Assembly: GCA_031539345.1 (NCBI GenBank)
Contig: JAVKMO010000024.1
Location: 1 to 64,000, forward strand
Direction: 5' to 3'
DNA length: 64,000 bases
From: JAVKMO01 sp031539345
GTDB lineage: Bacteria; Bacteroidota; Bacteroidia; Chitinophagales; Chitinophagaceae
A model generated the notes under the pieces. The model had not been told where the DNA came from, searched no databases, and saw only the letters and a program-made list of their open reading frames with translations. The translations under genes and the position numbers were made by a program. Shown piece after piece: positions 36,886 to 46,147 of the stretch. Numbering within the stretch: the stretch's first letter is position 1; the number at the start of each line of letters is the position of its first letter.

Positions 36886-37254
36886 ATGAACAAAACCAAA
36901 GTAGATGACATATTGGTTGAAATGATTTCTCCTAAACTAAAAGTGATAGAAGAAAAATTTTCAAGTGGCAAGGGTTTAACAAATGAAGATGTGATTACGC
37001 TTTTATTAAAATCACAGTTTAATCATATCAATCACTTAGACCAAAAATTAAACGATGTAAGCAACGATGTGGCTTCTTTAAAACTCGCTTTTGCCCAATT
37101 AGAAACTAAATTTTCTCAACTCGAGACAACTTTTGAAAAACAAAAAATAGATATTCAAAAAACAATTACACGAACCATGTACGTGTTTATGGGGGTGCTT
37201 ACTTTGATTATTACCGTGTTTAAGTTGATGGACTATTTATCATTACATCAATAA
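36886..37254 (+). CDS. coiled-coil protein with C-terminal membrane anchor
   Basis: A 122-residue protein of the same design as that at 31021. Residues about 45-98 form a heptad-patterned helix (KLNDVSNDVASLKLAFAQLE and FSQLETTFEKQ), and residues about 99-118 are hydrophobic (TMYVFMGVLTLIITVFKLM). It lacks a signal peptide, so the N-terminus probably stays in the cytoplasm. Upstream of the patatin gene by 142 bp. No known function; membership of a DUF1640-like group is possible. Confidence 0.65.
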   Translation: MNKTKVDDILVEMISPKLKVIEEKFSSGKGLTNEDVITLLLKSQFNHINHLDQKLNDVSNDVASLKLAFAQLETKFSQLETTFEKQKIDIQKTITRTMYVFMGVLTLIITVFKLMDYLSLHQ

Positions 37255-37396
37255 CCTTGATTGACTACAACAAAAGTTTCAGAAAGGAACAAGTAGGCGA
37301 TTTAAAATTGAATTGACTTTGAAATTAAAAATGACATAAAAAAAGTCATTCATAAACCGAGGAGGAACAAAATCAAAAATTTATTTTTTTAACGTA

Positions 37397-39739
37397 ATGC
37401 GGCTTTTTCTCTTTTTCTTTTTTTTCGTTTTCATCATTGTACAAAGTGCAAAAACGCAGGTTACGGTTGTGCTTAGTGGAGGAGGGTCAAAGTCGTTTAT
37501 GCATATTGGGGTTTTACAATTATTGGAAGAACAAAACATTTCGATTGCCAATATTGGAGGGTCTTCAATGGGAGGTTTTATTGCGGCTTTATATGCGAGT
37601 GGTTATGATATTGAAAGCATCAAAAAAATCATTCTTAGTGAACGCAGTATCAATGCCTCAAATGGTGAGTTTGCAAAAAAAAACGAAACGTTATTGTATG
37701 ATTTGAATGATGGGTTAAACCCACTTTCAGTTGAGTTTCGCGACTTTAAAAACATCGGCAATCTTCTGCCAACAAGTATTATTAGTTCTGTTCCACTTCA
37801 ATTTTTATTGTTGAATTGTTTTTCGCCTTTGCATCAAAATTTGAACAATAATTACGACAGTTTACTTATTCCACTACGCATTACTGCATCAGAAATTCAA
37901 CAAAAAAAATTATTTCTTTTTAAGAAAAAACCCTTATCCACTGTTGTAAAAGCGTCCATGTCTTATCCGTTTTATTTAAGTGCAACAGAAATAGACGACA
38001 GTCTTATTTTTATGGACGGCGGTTTGTATAATAATTTTCCGATTAAAGAAATTGCGAAAGAATTTAACGCTACAGCAGTTGTAGGAAGTTTGACTTCGCT
38101 GCCCATTCCAAAAGCAAATAGTAAAAATATTGTATCTCAATTTTTAACGCTCATTACACGCGACAATGATTATTCTTTGCCACCTCTGACACAAGGATTT
38201 ATTATTCCGCATGACATTGACGATGTTGGCACTTTTGATTTTGAACAACCCAATATAGTTATACAAAAAGGGATTGCTCATGCACAAGGGTTTTCTGACT
38301 CTTTAAAAACATTTCATTTTTTGACAAGAACGCAACCAATTGCTTTAGCAAGAAAAAAATTTCTTTCTCATAACACGCATAGTGTATGGTTTGATAGTCT
38401 TGAAATTAGTGGCTGTGCAAATAACCAAAAAAAATATTTACGCAGTTTATTACAATCTAAAACACGCATTTGGAATTTATCTTTAATGGAAAAAAGAGTA
38501 ACTCGATTTGTAAAAGACAAACGTTTTTTTGAACCTGATTTTTCTACTCAATTTAATGCAAACGATAGTGTGGGCATTTTGAAAATTAAAACAGAACCCA
38601 TTAAACGGTTTTCGTTATTTACTGCTGCAAATGTTTTGATTGGAAACTCTGGTGGCACGTTTAGCGTTTTAGGTGGTTTGCATTATTCTTTTTTTGTAAA
38701 AAAACTGTTATTCGACATCGAGGGCAATTTTATTGTTGGTAATTATCAAAATGCTTTAGAAAGTCGTTTACGAATTGATATTCCGAGTACAGTTCCGACG
38801 TATTTATTGTTCCGAACAAAACTATTTCAAGACAATTATTTTAATTGGCAATCTTCTTTTTTGCGTAACGACAATCCTGATTATTTGTTATTTAAAAATG
38901 GCTTTTCAGAAATCTCTTATACAATTCCTTTTACAAGAAAAACAAATTTTCAAATTGGTGCTTACCAATACAACGCTTCGTTGAAGTATTATTTAGACAA
39001 CAAGATTCGTATCAATGGTGATTCTATAGACCAAACACAATTGCGAGGAACAAATGTGTTTGCAGAACTTTTATACAACAATTTAAACTATGCTATTTTC
39101 CCCACTTCAGGGGTACGCTTTTTATTTAAAGCGTCTTACTTAAGTTGTTTATACGAAACAAAATATATTCATCTGAATGCGTTGTTAGATGCTAATCAAA
39201 AAACATACAAACAAAATTGGGTGATAGAGTCGGAGTTAGAAGCCTATGCAAAGCTTATTCGCACAGTTCGTTTTGGTATAGACTGTCGTGCTGTTTGGTC
39301 TAATATTGGCGTACAAAGTGATTATTATTCTACGCTATTAATGCTGCCTTATTTTGACCCTGTTCGTTTAATGAAAAACACGATTGACCCAAATTATATT
39401 TCGGATAAATTTGTGAGCATTGGCGGAAAAATATTGTTGTCCCCCTTTCCTCGTTATGACAAATTTGCCTTGCGTTTAGAGAGCTATCATTTACTCAAAG
39501 CAAATGAAATTGGGAAAAATGAAAACAATGGCGTCAAACTTTTTCAACCTGTTTTCGAAAAACAATTTCTCTATAAATTAGCTCAATACACAATACTCAA
39601 TGCGTCTTTAGTTTGGATGAATAAAATTGTTCCAATTAGTTTTTCTACAAATTATTTTTTTGCAGACGCAAGTAGAAGTTTTAATTTTTATTTGACTGTG
39701 GGTTATTTTTTTCAAGACAAAAGAAGGCGTTTTTATTAA
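37397..39739 (+). CDS. patatin-like phospholipase with POTRA and outer-membrane barrel
   Basis: A 780-residue exported protein. Signal peptide residues 1-21 (QSAKTQ). The patatin domain (about 22-330) has the oxyanion loop LSGGGSKS, nucleophile Ser57 in GGSSMGG and catalytic Asp207 in FMDGGLYNNFPI. A POTRA-like segment (about 330-400, from SLEISGCANNQKKYLRSLL) and a surface-antigen/BamA-type barrel to the C-terminus (FYLTVGYFFQDKRRRFY) follow. This is the layout of PlpD-like type Vd secretion proteins, so I infer lipase activity at the outer membrane. Its stop overlaps the tadA stop by 4 nt on opposite strands. Confidence 0.9.
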   Translation: MRLFLFFFFFVFIIVQSAKTQVTVVLSGGGSKSFMHIGVLQLLEEQNISIANIGGSSMGGFIAALYASGYDIESIKKIILSERSINASNGEFAKKNETLLYDLNDGLNPLSVEFRDFKNIGNLLPTSIISSVPLQFLLLNCFSPLHQNLNNNYDSLLIPLRITASEIQQKKLFLFKKKPLSTVVKASMSYPFYLSATEIDDSLIFMDGGLYNNFPIKEIAKEFNATAVVGSLTSLPIPKANSKNIVSQFLTLITRDNDYSLPPLTQGFIIPHDIDDVGTFDFEQPNIVIQKGIAHAQGFSDSLKTFHFLTRTQPIALARKKFLSHNTHSVWFDSLEISGCANNQKKYLRSLLQSKTRIWNLSLMEKRVTRFVKDKRFFEPDFSTQFNANDSVGILKIKTEPIKRFSLFTAANVLIGNSGGTFSVLGGLHYSFFVKKLLFDIEGNFIVGNYQNALESRLRIDIPSTVPTYLLFRTKLFQDNYFNWQSSFLRNDNPDYLLFKNGFSEISYTIPFTRKTNFQIGAYQYNASLKYYLDNKIRINGDSIDQTQLRGTNVFAELLYNNLNYAIFPTSGVRFLFKASYLSCLYETKYIHLNALLDANQKTYKQNWVIESELEAYAKLIRTVRFGIDCRAVWSNIGVQSDYYSTLLMLPYFDPVRLMKNTIDPNYISDKFVSIGGKILLSPFPRYDKFALRLESYHLLKANEIGKNENNGVKLFQPVFEKQFLYKLAQYTILNASLVWMNKIVPISFSTNYFFADASRSFNFYLTVGYFFQDKRRRFY

Positions 39740-40173
39740 AATCGTTTTTGCCGTTTGTTTTCAAAAAAAGTCATCATCAAGCGTTTTCCCTCTTCTTCAA
39801 AAACTCCTTTCACAACATCAATTTGAGGCTCTTTGACCCAAAGAGAAAAACCTGTTTTGGGCTCTGATGCACCATACACAAGGGTCCGAATTTTTGCATG
39901 AACAATTGCCCCATAGCACATTAAGCAGGGTTCTACCGTAACGTATAAAACAGTATCGTTTAAATATTTGCTTTGCAAAGTAGCACACGCTTGTGTAATG
40001 CACAAAATTTCAGCATGAGCCGTAGGGTCTTTTAATAATTCTGTTTGATTATGTGCTTTGGCAATGATTTTGTTGTTGCACACAAGCACTCCGCCAATAG
40101 GAATTTCGTTTGCCTCAAAAGCCTTTTGTGCTTGCTGATAAGCCGTTTGCATAAAAAAGAAGTGGTCAAGCAC
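39736..40173 (-). CDS. tadA: tRNA-specific adenosine deaminase (TadA-like)
   Basis: Zinc deaminase that makes inosine at position 34 of tRNA-Arg(ACG), or a related nucleoside deaminase. Zinc motif: His53-Ala-Glu55 (TAHAEILC) and Pro-Cys83-x-x-Cys86 (EPCLMC). The stretch AFEANEIPIGGVLV is the usual N-terminal signature. Start is uncertain: GTG at 40173 (145 aa) gives LDHFFFMQTAYQQAQKAFE, aligning with the family start; ATG at 40152 is shorter, and a TTG at 40242 adds unrelated residues. Stop codons of this gene and the patatin gene overlap tail to tail. Confidence 0.88.
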   Translation of the reverse strand: MLDHFFFMQTAYQQAQKAFEANEIPIGGVLVCNNKIIAKAHNQTELLKDPTAHAEILCITQACATLQSKYLNDTVLYVTVEPCLMCYGAIVHAKIRTLVYGASEPKTGFSLWVKEPQIDVVKGVFEEEGKRLMMTFFENKRQKRF

Positions 40174-40345
40174 AATACATCTATTGAACGTAAACAAGAA
40201 GGCAGTTGCGTTTCTGATTGGATTATTTGCAAATCGCTTCAATCACTGCAAGCGGTGAAAGATATTTTTTTACATTCGACAGCCTCAAACATCAATATCA
40301 AATTTTATTTTATTTGTCCTATCCGTCGCTACCAAAAAAGCCTTC

Positions 40346-42772
40346 ATGAAGATTAGTTACAACTGGCTCCAACAATTTTTACAACATCCCGTTTCTACAA
40401 CCGAACTTTCAACTATTCTTACGTCTATTGGATTAGAAGTAGAAAGTATGAATCATTTTTCAACCATTAAAAGTGATTTGAATCATTGTGTGGTTGGAGA
40501 AATTTTGGCTTGTGAAAAACACCCGAATGCAGATAAATTAAAAATCACGCAAGTCAATATTGGAAACGATAAACCGATACAAATTATTTGTGGTGCAAGC
40601 AATGTTGCCATAGGACAAAAAGTTATGGTTGCTTTAGTTGGTGCAAGCCTGACGACTTTTTCAAATGATAGTATCATCATTAAGAAAGCAAAAATTAGAG
40701 GCGAAGAAAGTGAAGGTATGATTTGTGCCGAAGACGAAATTGGGTGGACAAATAATCATGATGGCATTAAAATTTTGGAACACAACGCCATTCCAGGAAC
40801 GCCCCTTGCAAATTATTTACAAGTGTATGAAGACACGATTTATGAAATTGGCTTAACGCCGAATCGCATGGATGCAATGAGTCATTTTGGTATTGCAAGA
40901 GACGTGATTGCTTATTTAAATTATCACCATAATACAACGCTGTCTTTATCGCTTTTAGCAGAAAATAATTTACAAGTCAATACACAAAATAATCCAATTG
41001 AAGTTGTCATTCAAAATGAGCAGCATTGTAAAAAATATTGCGGCATTTATTTAGAAGGCATTCAGGTCGAAGACTCTCCGCTTTGGCTAAAAAATTATTT
41101 AACCGCCATTGGTGTAAAAAGCATCAATAATGTTGTTGATATTACAAACTACATTTTACATAGCTACGGTCAGCCTTTGCACGCTTTTGATGCAGACGCT
41201 ATTGAAAAGAAAAAAGTTGTTGTTGGCAATGTTGCTAATGGCACTCCATTTGTGGCTTTAGACAAAACAGAAAAAAAATTACACGATACAGATTTAATCA
41301 TTTTAGACGGTAATCAACAACCCATGTGTATTGCGGGTGTTTTTGGAGGATGGCATAGCGGAATAAAAGACACGACAAAAAATATTTTTTTAGAAGCTGC
41401 GGCATTTGATTCTGTTGTTATTCGCAAAACTTCCTTTGTGCATCAATTGAGAACAGAAGCAGCCCTGCGTTTTGAAAAAGGAATCGACCATTCCAACACT
41501 TTACCTGTATTGAAAATTGCAGCTGCACTACTTGTTAAATATGCAAAGGCAAATATTGTTGGCAACTTCATTGACTTACAAAAAACCATTGTTCCCAAAA
41601 AAGAAATTAGTTCTACTCATTCTTTCATTCAACAACTAAGCGGAAAAGAGTATACAAAAAAAACGATAGACACAATTTTAACAAGTCTGCAATTTGAATT
41701 CACGCAACACAACGAAACTCATTTTACCGTTGCAGTGCCTCACCACAAGCTCGACATTGACAATGGCAATGACCTTGTAGAAGAAATTATGCGCATAGAC
41801 GGCATTGACAATATTCCCATTGCATCGCACATTTTAATGAGTGTAAATGCTAATGCAAATACAAAAAGCATTGACAAAAAAGAACATATCGCTAATTATT
41901 TAGTTGCACTTGGTTATACTGAAATTTTCACGAACTCTATTTTATCTTCACAACACATACATCAAGACCACTTGACGAATAGCGTTCGATTGCTCAATAG
42001 TTTGAGTGAACATTTAGATCTTTTGAGCCCTAATTCTTTGTATAATGGGTTGCCATCAATTGCTCATAACATCAATCGCAAACAACATGATTTGTGCTTT
42101 TTTGAATTTAACACCACTTATTCTAACACGGAAAAACAATATAACGAAACACCTGTTTTGTCGATTTGGATGACAGGAAAAAAGCAACAAAAAACATGGC
42201 GTAGTGCAGAAGAAAAATTCACTTTGTATGATATAAAAAGTATTGTAACGAGTATATTTCAAAAATTAAATATAAAGCCCACATTTTCTGTGCCACTTAA
42301 AAATATTGTTTTAGAAAATGGATTCAGTATTTTTTTGAATGATAAACACGTTGGGAATTTAGGTTATGTCAAACCGCAAATCACACAACAATATGGCATA
42401 CAAGCCTCCGTGTTATTTGCAGAATTATTTTGGCAAGACATTATAAAAACAAGTTTAAAAACCAACATTCTATTTAAGGAAATTCCGAAGTCATTGCCTG
42501 TTATGCGAGATTTGTCGTTGGTTGTCAATAAAACGGTTTTATTTTCTGCCATAGAAAAAACAATTCAAAATACACAAATCAATATTTTAAAAAATTATTC
42601 TGTATTTGATATTTTTGAGAATGAAAAAATAGGTGCCGATAAAAAAGCAATTGCCATTAGTTTTGAATTTTTACATGAACAAATACAACTTACAGATACC
42701 ATTATTGATGCAGAAATGAAACGCCTCATCGCCGCATTTGAAAATAATCACCAAGCTCTTATTCGCCAATAA
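40346..42772 (+). CDS. pheT: phenylalanine-tRNA ligase, beta subunit
   Basis: Beta subunit of the (alpha-beta)2 enzyme that charges tRNA-Phe, 808 aa. N-terminal MKISYNWLQQFLQHPVSTTEL, EMAP/tRNA-binding domain (about 40-150: VGEILACEKHPNADKLKITQ), B3/4 editing domain, B5 domain, catalytic-like fold and C-terminal anticodon-binding FDX-ACB domain (FKEIPKSLPVMRDLSLVV). Full length. First of a group with a coiled-coil protein, a membrane protein and aroK. Confidence 0.98.
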   Translation: MKISYNWLQQFLQHPVSTTELSTILTSIGLEVESMNHFSTIKSDLNHCVVGEILACEKHPNADKLKITQVNIGNDKPIQIICGASNVAIGQKVMVALVGASLTTFSNDSIIIKKAKIRGEESEGMICAEDEIGWTNNHDGIKILEHNAIPGTPLANYLQVYEDTIYEIGLTPNRMDAMSHFGIARDVIAYLNYHHNTTLSLSLLAENNLQVNTQNNPIEVVIQNEQHCKKYCGIYLEGIQVEDSPLWLKNYLTAIGVKSINNVVDITNYILHSYGQPLHAFDADAIEKKKVVVGNVANGTPFVALDKTEKKLHDTDLIILDGNQQPMCIAGVFGGWHSGIKDTTKNIFLEAAAFDSVVIRKTSFVHQLRTEAALRFEKGIDHSNTLPVLKIAAALLVKYAKANIVGNFIDLQKTIVPKKEISSTHSFIQQLSGKEYTKKTIDTILTSLQFEFTQHNETHFTVAVPHHKLDIDNGNDLVEEIMRIDGIDNIPIASHILMSVNANANTKSIDKKEHIANYLVALGYTEIFTNSILSSQHIHQDHLTNSVRLLNSLSEHLDLLSPNSLYNGLPSIAHNINRKQHDLCFFEFNTTYSNTEKQYNETPVLSIWMTGKKQQKTWRSAEEKFTLYDIKSIVTSIFQKLNIKPTFSVPLKNIVLENGFSIFLNDKHVGNLGYVKPQITQQYGIQASVLFAELFWQDIIKTSLKTNILFKEIPKSLPVMRDLSLVVNKTVLFSAIEKTIQNTQINILKNYSVFDIFENEKIGADKKAIAISFEFLHEQIQLTDTIIDAEMKRLIAAFENNHQALIRQ

Positions 42773-42793
42773 TTTTTCACAAAACCTCGTTTT

Positions 42794-43045
42794 ATGTTAC
42801 AAGAAAGTATTCAAAATTTTGAAAGCAAATTTTTTGCTCTGATTGAAAATTACCAACACCTTAAAAATGAAAATTTGCACCTCAAAGAACAACTATTGCG
42901 TTTGCAAGAAGAACAAAATAATCATTCCAACCACCATCAACAGCAACAAGAACAATTAGAATCATACAAACAAAGAATTGATAACTACGTTCATGAGATT
43001 GAAAAAATTGTCCATGATTTAAACGACCAACAAGCACAACATTGA
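42794..43045 (+). CDS. small coiled-coil protein downstream of pheT
   Basis: An 83-residue protein that is almost entirely a coiled coil, rich in Glu, Gln, Asn and Leu (LKNENLHLKEQLLRLQEEQ), with a His/Gln-rich middle (NNHSNHHQQQQEQLE). It starts 21 bp after pheT and overlaps the next start by one base (TGATG). In other Bacteroidota the pheT neighbourhood often holds a coiled-coil protein next to zapA; a ZapB-like division role is possible but unproven. Confidence 0.7.
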   Translation: MLQESIQNFESKFFALIENYQHLKNENLHLKEQLLRLQEEQNNHSNHHQQQQEQLESYKQRIDNYVHEIEKIVHDLNDQQAQH

Positions 43046-43545
43046 TGTTATTTGTTTTTTCTTCTATCGGTATTGCAATTTTATTAAGCTTGCTATTGAC
43101 AAGGTTATTTTTTGTTCGCCTTAAAAAACAAATTCTTCAACAAGGCATTTTGAAAACCTTACATTTTAAGAAAGAAGCAATGATTGCGTTTGTTGAACAA
43201 AGTGCATCTCAATTTTTGGAACAAAAAGAAACTCAAATTTTGATAGGAAAAAAAATAGATGCTTTTTTACAACAAGAATTGTCTTTTGCAATGACATTTA
43301 TGACGACATCGTTTATTGAAAAAATAAAACAAAAAGTCATATCCCAACTCCCATTAACGGTAAAAGAATTCAACATATCCGAAACGCCTTTTTTATCAAT
43401 GCTACAACAACAGCTGAATGTGGTGACGTTGAATATGTTATTGCACATAGAACAAAAAATGCGTATGCCAATTGTTTTTGCGGCTGCATTGATGGGTCTT
43501 TGTATCAGTCTGTTTCAATTATTTTTACAATATCTTTTATTGTAG
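43045..43545 (+). CDS. two-TM membrane protein, possibly DUF445-related
   Basis: A 166-residue protein. One N-terminal transmembrane helix (residues about 2-22: FSSIGIAILLSLLLTRLFF), a helical amphipathic middle with no known motif, and a C-terminal hydrophobic helix (IVFAAALMGLCISLFQLFLQ) preceded by a charged stretch. The ending resembles DUF445 proteins, which finish with a Gly-rich membrane helix, but the match is weak. The ATG at 43045 overlaps the preceding stop, and the aroK ATG follows 1 bp later, so it is translationally coupled. Confidence 0.6.
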   Translation: MLFVFSSIGIAILLSLLLTRLFFVRLKKQILQQGILKTLHFKKEAMIAFVEQSASQFLEQKETQILIGKKIDAFLQQELSFAMTFMTTSFIEKIKQKVISQLPLTVKEFNISETPFLSMLQQQLNVVTLNMLLHIEQKMRMPIVFAAALMGLCISLFQLFLQYLLL

Positions 43546-43546
43546 T

Positions 43547-44047
43547 ATGGAAAATATTTTTCTTGTTGGTTTTATGGGTAGTGGTAAAACATACACTGCA
43601 AGAAAAATATCTGCTCATTTTGTTTTAAGGCACTACGACTTAGACGATTATATCGAACAACAAGAAAAAAAAACTATTAGAAAATTGTTTGAAGATTTCG
43701 GAGAAAAACTCTTTAGACAAAAAGAAAGACATTATTTACAACAGTTATTGCAAGAAGAAAATATTGTTTTGGCTTGTGGTGGAGGGACCCCGTGTTTTTT
43801 TAATAATATGGAATTGATGAATGCTGCTGGCATTACGGTTTGGTTGAATGAAAGTGAGGGCGAAATTTTTGATCGCCTTAAACATGAAAAAACAAATCGT
43901 CCGCTAATTGCGAATAAAAATGACGAAGAATTAAAGCAGTTTATTACAGACACAATCAGAGACAGAAAACCGTTTTATCAACAAGCAAAAATTCACGCTA
44001 CAAATATTGACGAAGTCTTTAAGACATTAGCAGAGTTGCAGAAATAG
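43547..44047 (+). CDS. aroK: shikimate kinase
   Basis: Phosphorylates shikimate in aromatic amino-acid synthesis. The 166-residue P-loop kinase has Walker A GFMGSGKT (8-15), the substrate Asp in LDDYIE (about 33-34), FRQKE with its Arg, CGGGTP, and the lid Arg in NRPLI. Normal length. It starts 1 bp after the two-TM protein, last gene of the pheT group, and is convergent with queE 12 bp away. It supplies chorismate, which MqnA also uses. Confidence 0.95.
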   Translation: MENIFLVGFMGSGKTYTARKISAHFVLRHYDLDDYIEQQEKKTIRKLFEDFGEKLFRQKERHYLQQLLQEENIVLACGGGTPCFFNNMELMNAAGITVWLNESEGEIFDRLKHEKTNRPLIANKNDEELKQFITDTIRDRKPFYQQAKIHATNIDEVFKTLAELQK

Positions 44048-44059
44048 AACCACTTGTTT

Positions 44060-44824
44060 TTATATACCTGTTTTTTTATCATACAGAGTAATGTGCAAAC
44101 GGTCAGAAAAGCGAACATTATGTTGTATTGATAAATTGACGATTTTTTCTCGACGTTGCTCTAAATTTTCTTTTGTGTCTGCCATTGGCATAAGAATAAT
44201 TTGATCGTGGCGAATCAGTTGTGGGGATAAAAAATCACGTTCTATTTCTTCCCAATCTGCTTCTGTGTCAATCACAAATTTAAACCAAGCATTGTTCAAT
44301 TTTGATGCTTGTTGAATACAGCTTGAATCATAACAAACACTTTTTCGCATGCCTGAATGTTGTAATTTGGGAGAATGATTCCACTGAGAAACAAAGCGAA
44401 TAAGGTTTGGTGCAATGGGTATAACAACTTCATTTTCAATTTCAATATAAGCGATGAAGCCAAATCGTTTTTCAAATGCGGTGAGAAAATCAATTAATGC
44501 GTGCTGTTGTTTTAAAGGGCTGCCGCCTGTAATAACAAGGTGTTGACCGTTTCTTAATTTTTGTATAACAGAAAATTGTTCTAATAAAGAAAAAATTTGT
44601 TCAAAAGAATATCTGCTACCTTGTTTCCAAACTGCTGTTGTATCACACCAAGTACAATTTAACACGCAACCTTGTAATCGTAAAAATGTTGCAGCTTGTC
44701 CTATGCTTGCCCCTTCGCCTTGTATTGTGTCGGCAAAACATTCTGCAATATCCAAAGCCAATAAATTTTCTTTTTCAACAAAGTGATTGCTTTTATTATA
44801 CGCAGGAATAATCGTGAGTGCCAT
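44060..44824 (-). CDS. queE: 7-carboxy-7-deazaguanine synthase
   Basis: Radical SAM enzyme of the queuosine/preQ0 pathway, 254 aa. It opens with AECFADTIQGEGASIG and carries the iron-sulfur motif Cys53-x3-Cys57-x2-Cys60 (GCVLNCTWCDT), normal for QueE, unlike variants with a longer loop. GGSPLKQQHAL and the conserved SPQLIRHDQIILMP region follow. It lies 24 bp downstream of the MFS gene. With queA at 4234-5457 the organism appears to make queuosine. Confidence 0.93.
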   Translation of the reverse strand: MALTIIPAYNKSNHFVEKENLLALDIAECFADTIQGEGASIGQAATFLRLQGCVLNCTWCDTTAVWKQGSRYSFEQIFSLLEQFSVIQKLRNGQHLVITGGSPLKQQHALIDFLTAFEKRFGFIAYIEIENEVVIPIAPNLIRFVSQWNHSPKLQHSGMRKSVCYDSSCIQQASKLNNAWFKFVIDTEADWEEIERDFLSPQLIRHDQIILMPMADTKENLEQRREKIVNLSIQHNVRFSDRLHITLYDKKTGI

Positions 44825-44848
44825 TGCGATGAAGTCTTTAAGAATGGT

Positions 44849-46078
44849 TTAGTATGATAGCTTTTTAACTTGTGGAATAAAAAAATATACCAATCCAACA
44901 ACGATAATTGTCGCGCAACCTCCAAAAACGACAGCGTTTTCTAAACCTAAAAATTTTGTTGCGAGCGAGCTTTCAAATGCACCAAGTTCATTTGAAGACA
45001 TAACAAAAAGAGTGCCAATGGCTGACACTTTCCCTTTCACTTCGTCTGTTGTTTTTAATTGTAAAATGGTTGAACGAATAACCACGTTGATGCCGTCAAA
45101 AATACCAGACATAAAAAGTAATACACAGGCGAACCAAAAATTAGTTGTTATACCAAAAAAAATCATACAGACACCAAATAAAAAAATGCTCCATAAAAGT
45201 ATAACGCCTTGTTTTTTCTGTAGTGGAAAAATGCCGATAAGTAAAATAATAAGAATCGTTCCTAAGGGTGTTGCAGACCTTAATAGTCCTAATTTTTCAG
45301 TGTTTACAAAGAAGACTTCTGTAGCAAAAATGGGCAATAGAGATACGGCTCCACCAAACAAAACAGCAAACATGTCTAAGGTAAATGACCCTAATAATTC
45401 TTTGCAACGATAAACGTATTTCCAACCAGCAACGACACTCTGTAAAAAAGTTTCTTCTATTTTTTTTATGACAAAGACATGTTTGTGTTTAATCGACATA
45501 GAACATAAAAACGCACTTACATAGCATACAAAAATGATGCCTTGACATTGAACTAAGCCAATCCATTTATACAAAAACCCAATGAATAAAGGTGCTGTAA
45601 CAACTGCAACTTGCCATACTCCACTGTACCAACTCATTCCAATTGTGTAAAAATTTGTTGGAATAATTTCAGAAAATAATGCCATTTGAGATGGTGATGC
45701 AAACACACGAATAATTCCGCTCATAAAACTAATGAACATGAATATCATAATCCATTTTGGGCCGCCTGCTTGTAACAGATAAAAACATGATAGCAGACAG
45801 AAAGATGTAATTACGGACGTAAGTAATGAAGTGGTGAGAATTTTTTTTCTGCTGTATTTATCGACAAGGTAACCGCCATAAAAAGCGAGTAAAAATGCAG
45901 GCACTAATTCTGCAAGACTTAAATAGCCTAAGTGCATGACCTCTTTTGTTGTAAAATATAAATTCCAACTCAGTAGCATGAACTGCATTTGTGCAGCAAA
46001 GATGAAAAAGAATCGTGCAATGATAAATGCCTTAAAATTTGGTATTGCAAAAATTGCAAAACGACTCTTTTTCTGCAT
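44849..46078 (-). CDS. MFS transporter
   Basis: A 409-residue major facilitator with about twelve hydrophobic segments. Motif A is GGYLVDKYSRKKIL between TM2 and TM3. Sequence and topology resemble the MFS_3/EntS-like exporters (LSLAELVPAFLLAFYGGYL; SGIFDGINVVIRSTILQLKT). The substrate cannot be deduced. It starts after a strong hairpin and precedes queE, perhaps in one transcript. Confidence 0.88.
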   Translation of the reverse strand: MQKKSRFAIFAIPNFKAFIIARFFFIFAAQMQFMLLSWNLYFTTKEVMHLGYLSLAELVPAFLLAFYGGYLVDKYSRKKILTTSLLTSVITSFCLLSCFYLLQAGGPKWIMIFMFISFMSGIIRVFASPSQMALFSEIIPTNFYTIGMSWYSGVWQVAVVTAPLFIGFLYKWIGLVQCQGIIFVCYVSAFLCSMSIKHKHVFVIKKIEETFLQSVVAGWKYVYRCKELLGSFTLDMFAVLFGGAVSLLPIFATEVFFVNTEKLGLLRSATPLGTILIILLIGIFPLQKKQGVILLWSIFLFGVCMIFFGITTNFWFACVLLFMSGIFDGINVVIRSTILQLKTTDEVKGKVSAIGTLFVMSSNELGAFESSLATKFLGLENAVVFGGCATIIVVGLVYFFIPQVKKLSY

Positions 46079-46095
46079 ATAAAAACGTTTAGAAT

Positions 46096-46133
46096 AAGTA
46101 AAATACGAAGACGTTTGTCTTCGTATTTTACTT
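46096..46133 (-). terminator. perfect 17-bp hairpin between OmpA and MFS genes
   Basis: AAGTAAAATACGAAGAC (46096-46112) pairs perfectly with GTCTTCGTATTTTACTT (46117-46133), leaving a GTTT loop. It sits 15 bp after the OmpA stop and 18 bp before the MFS start, both minus strand. The AT-rich outer stem supplies the U-tract. It should end the OmpA transcript and partly insulate the MFS gene. Confidence 0.75.
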
Positions 46134-46147
46134 ACATGATGGTTTTA

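Noticed and set aside
45012..45413. 133-residue plus-strand open frame opposite the MFS gene
   Set aside because: The minus-strand frame has MFS motifs and membrane helices; the other strand has none.
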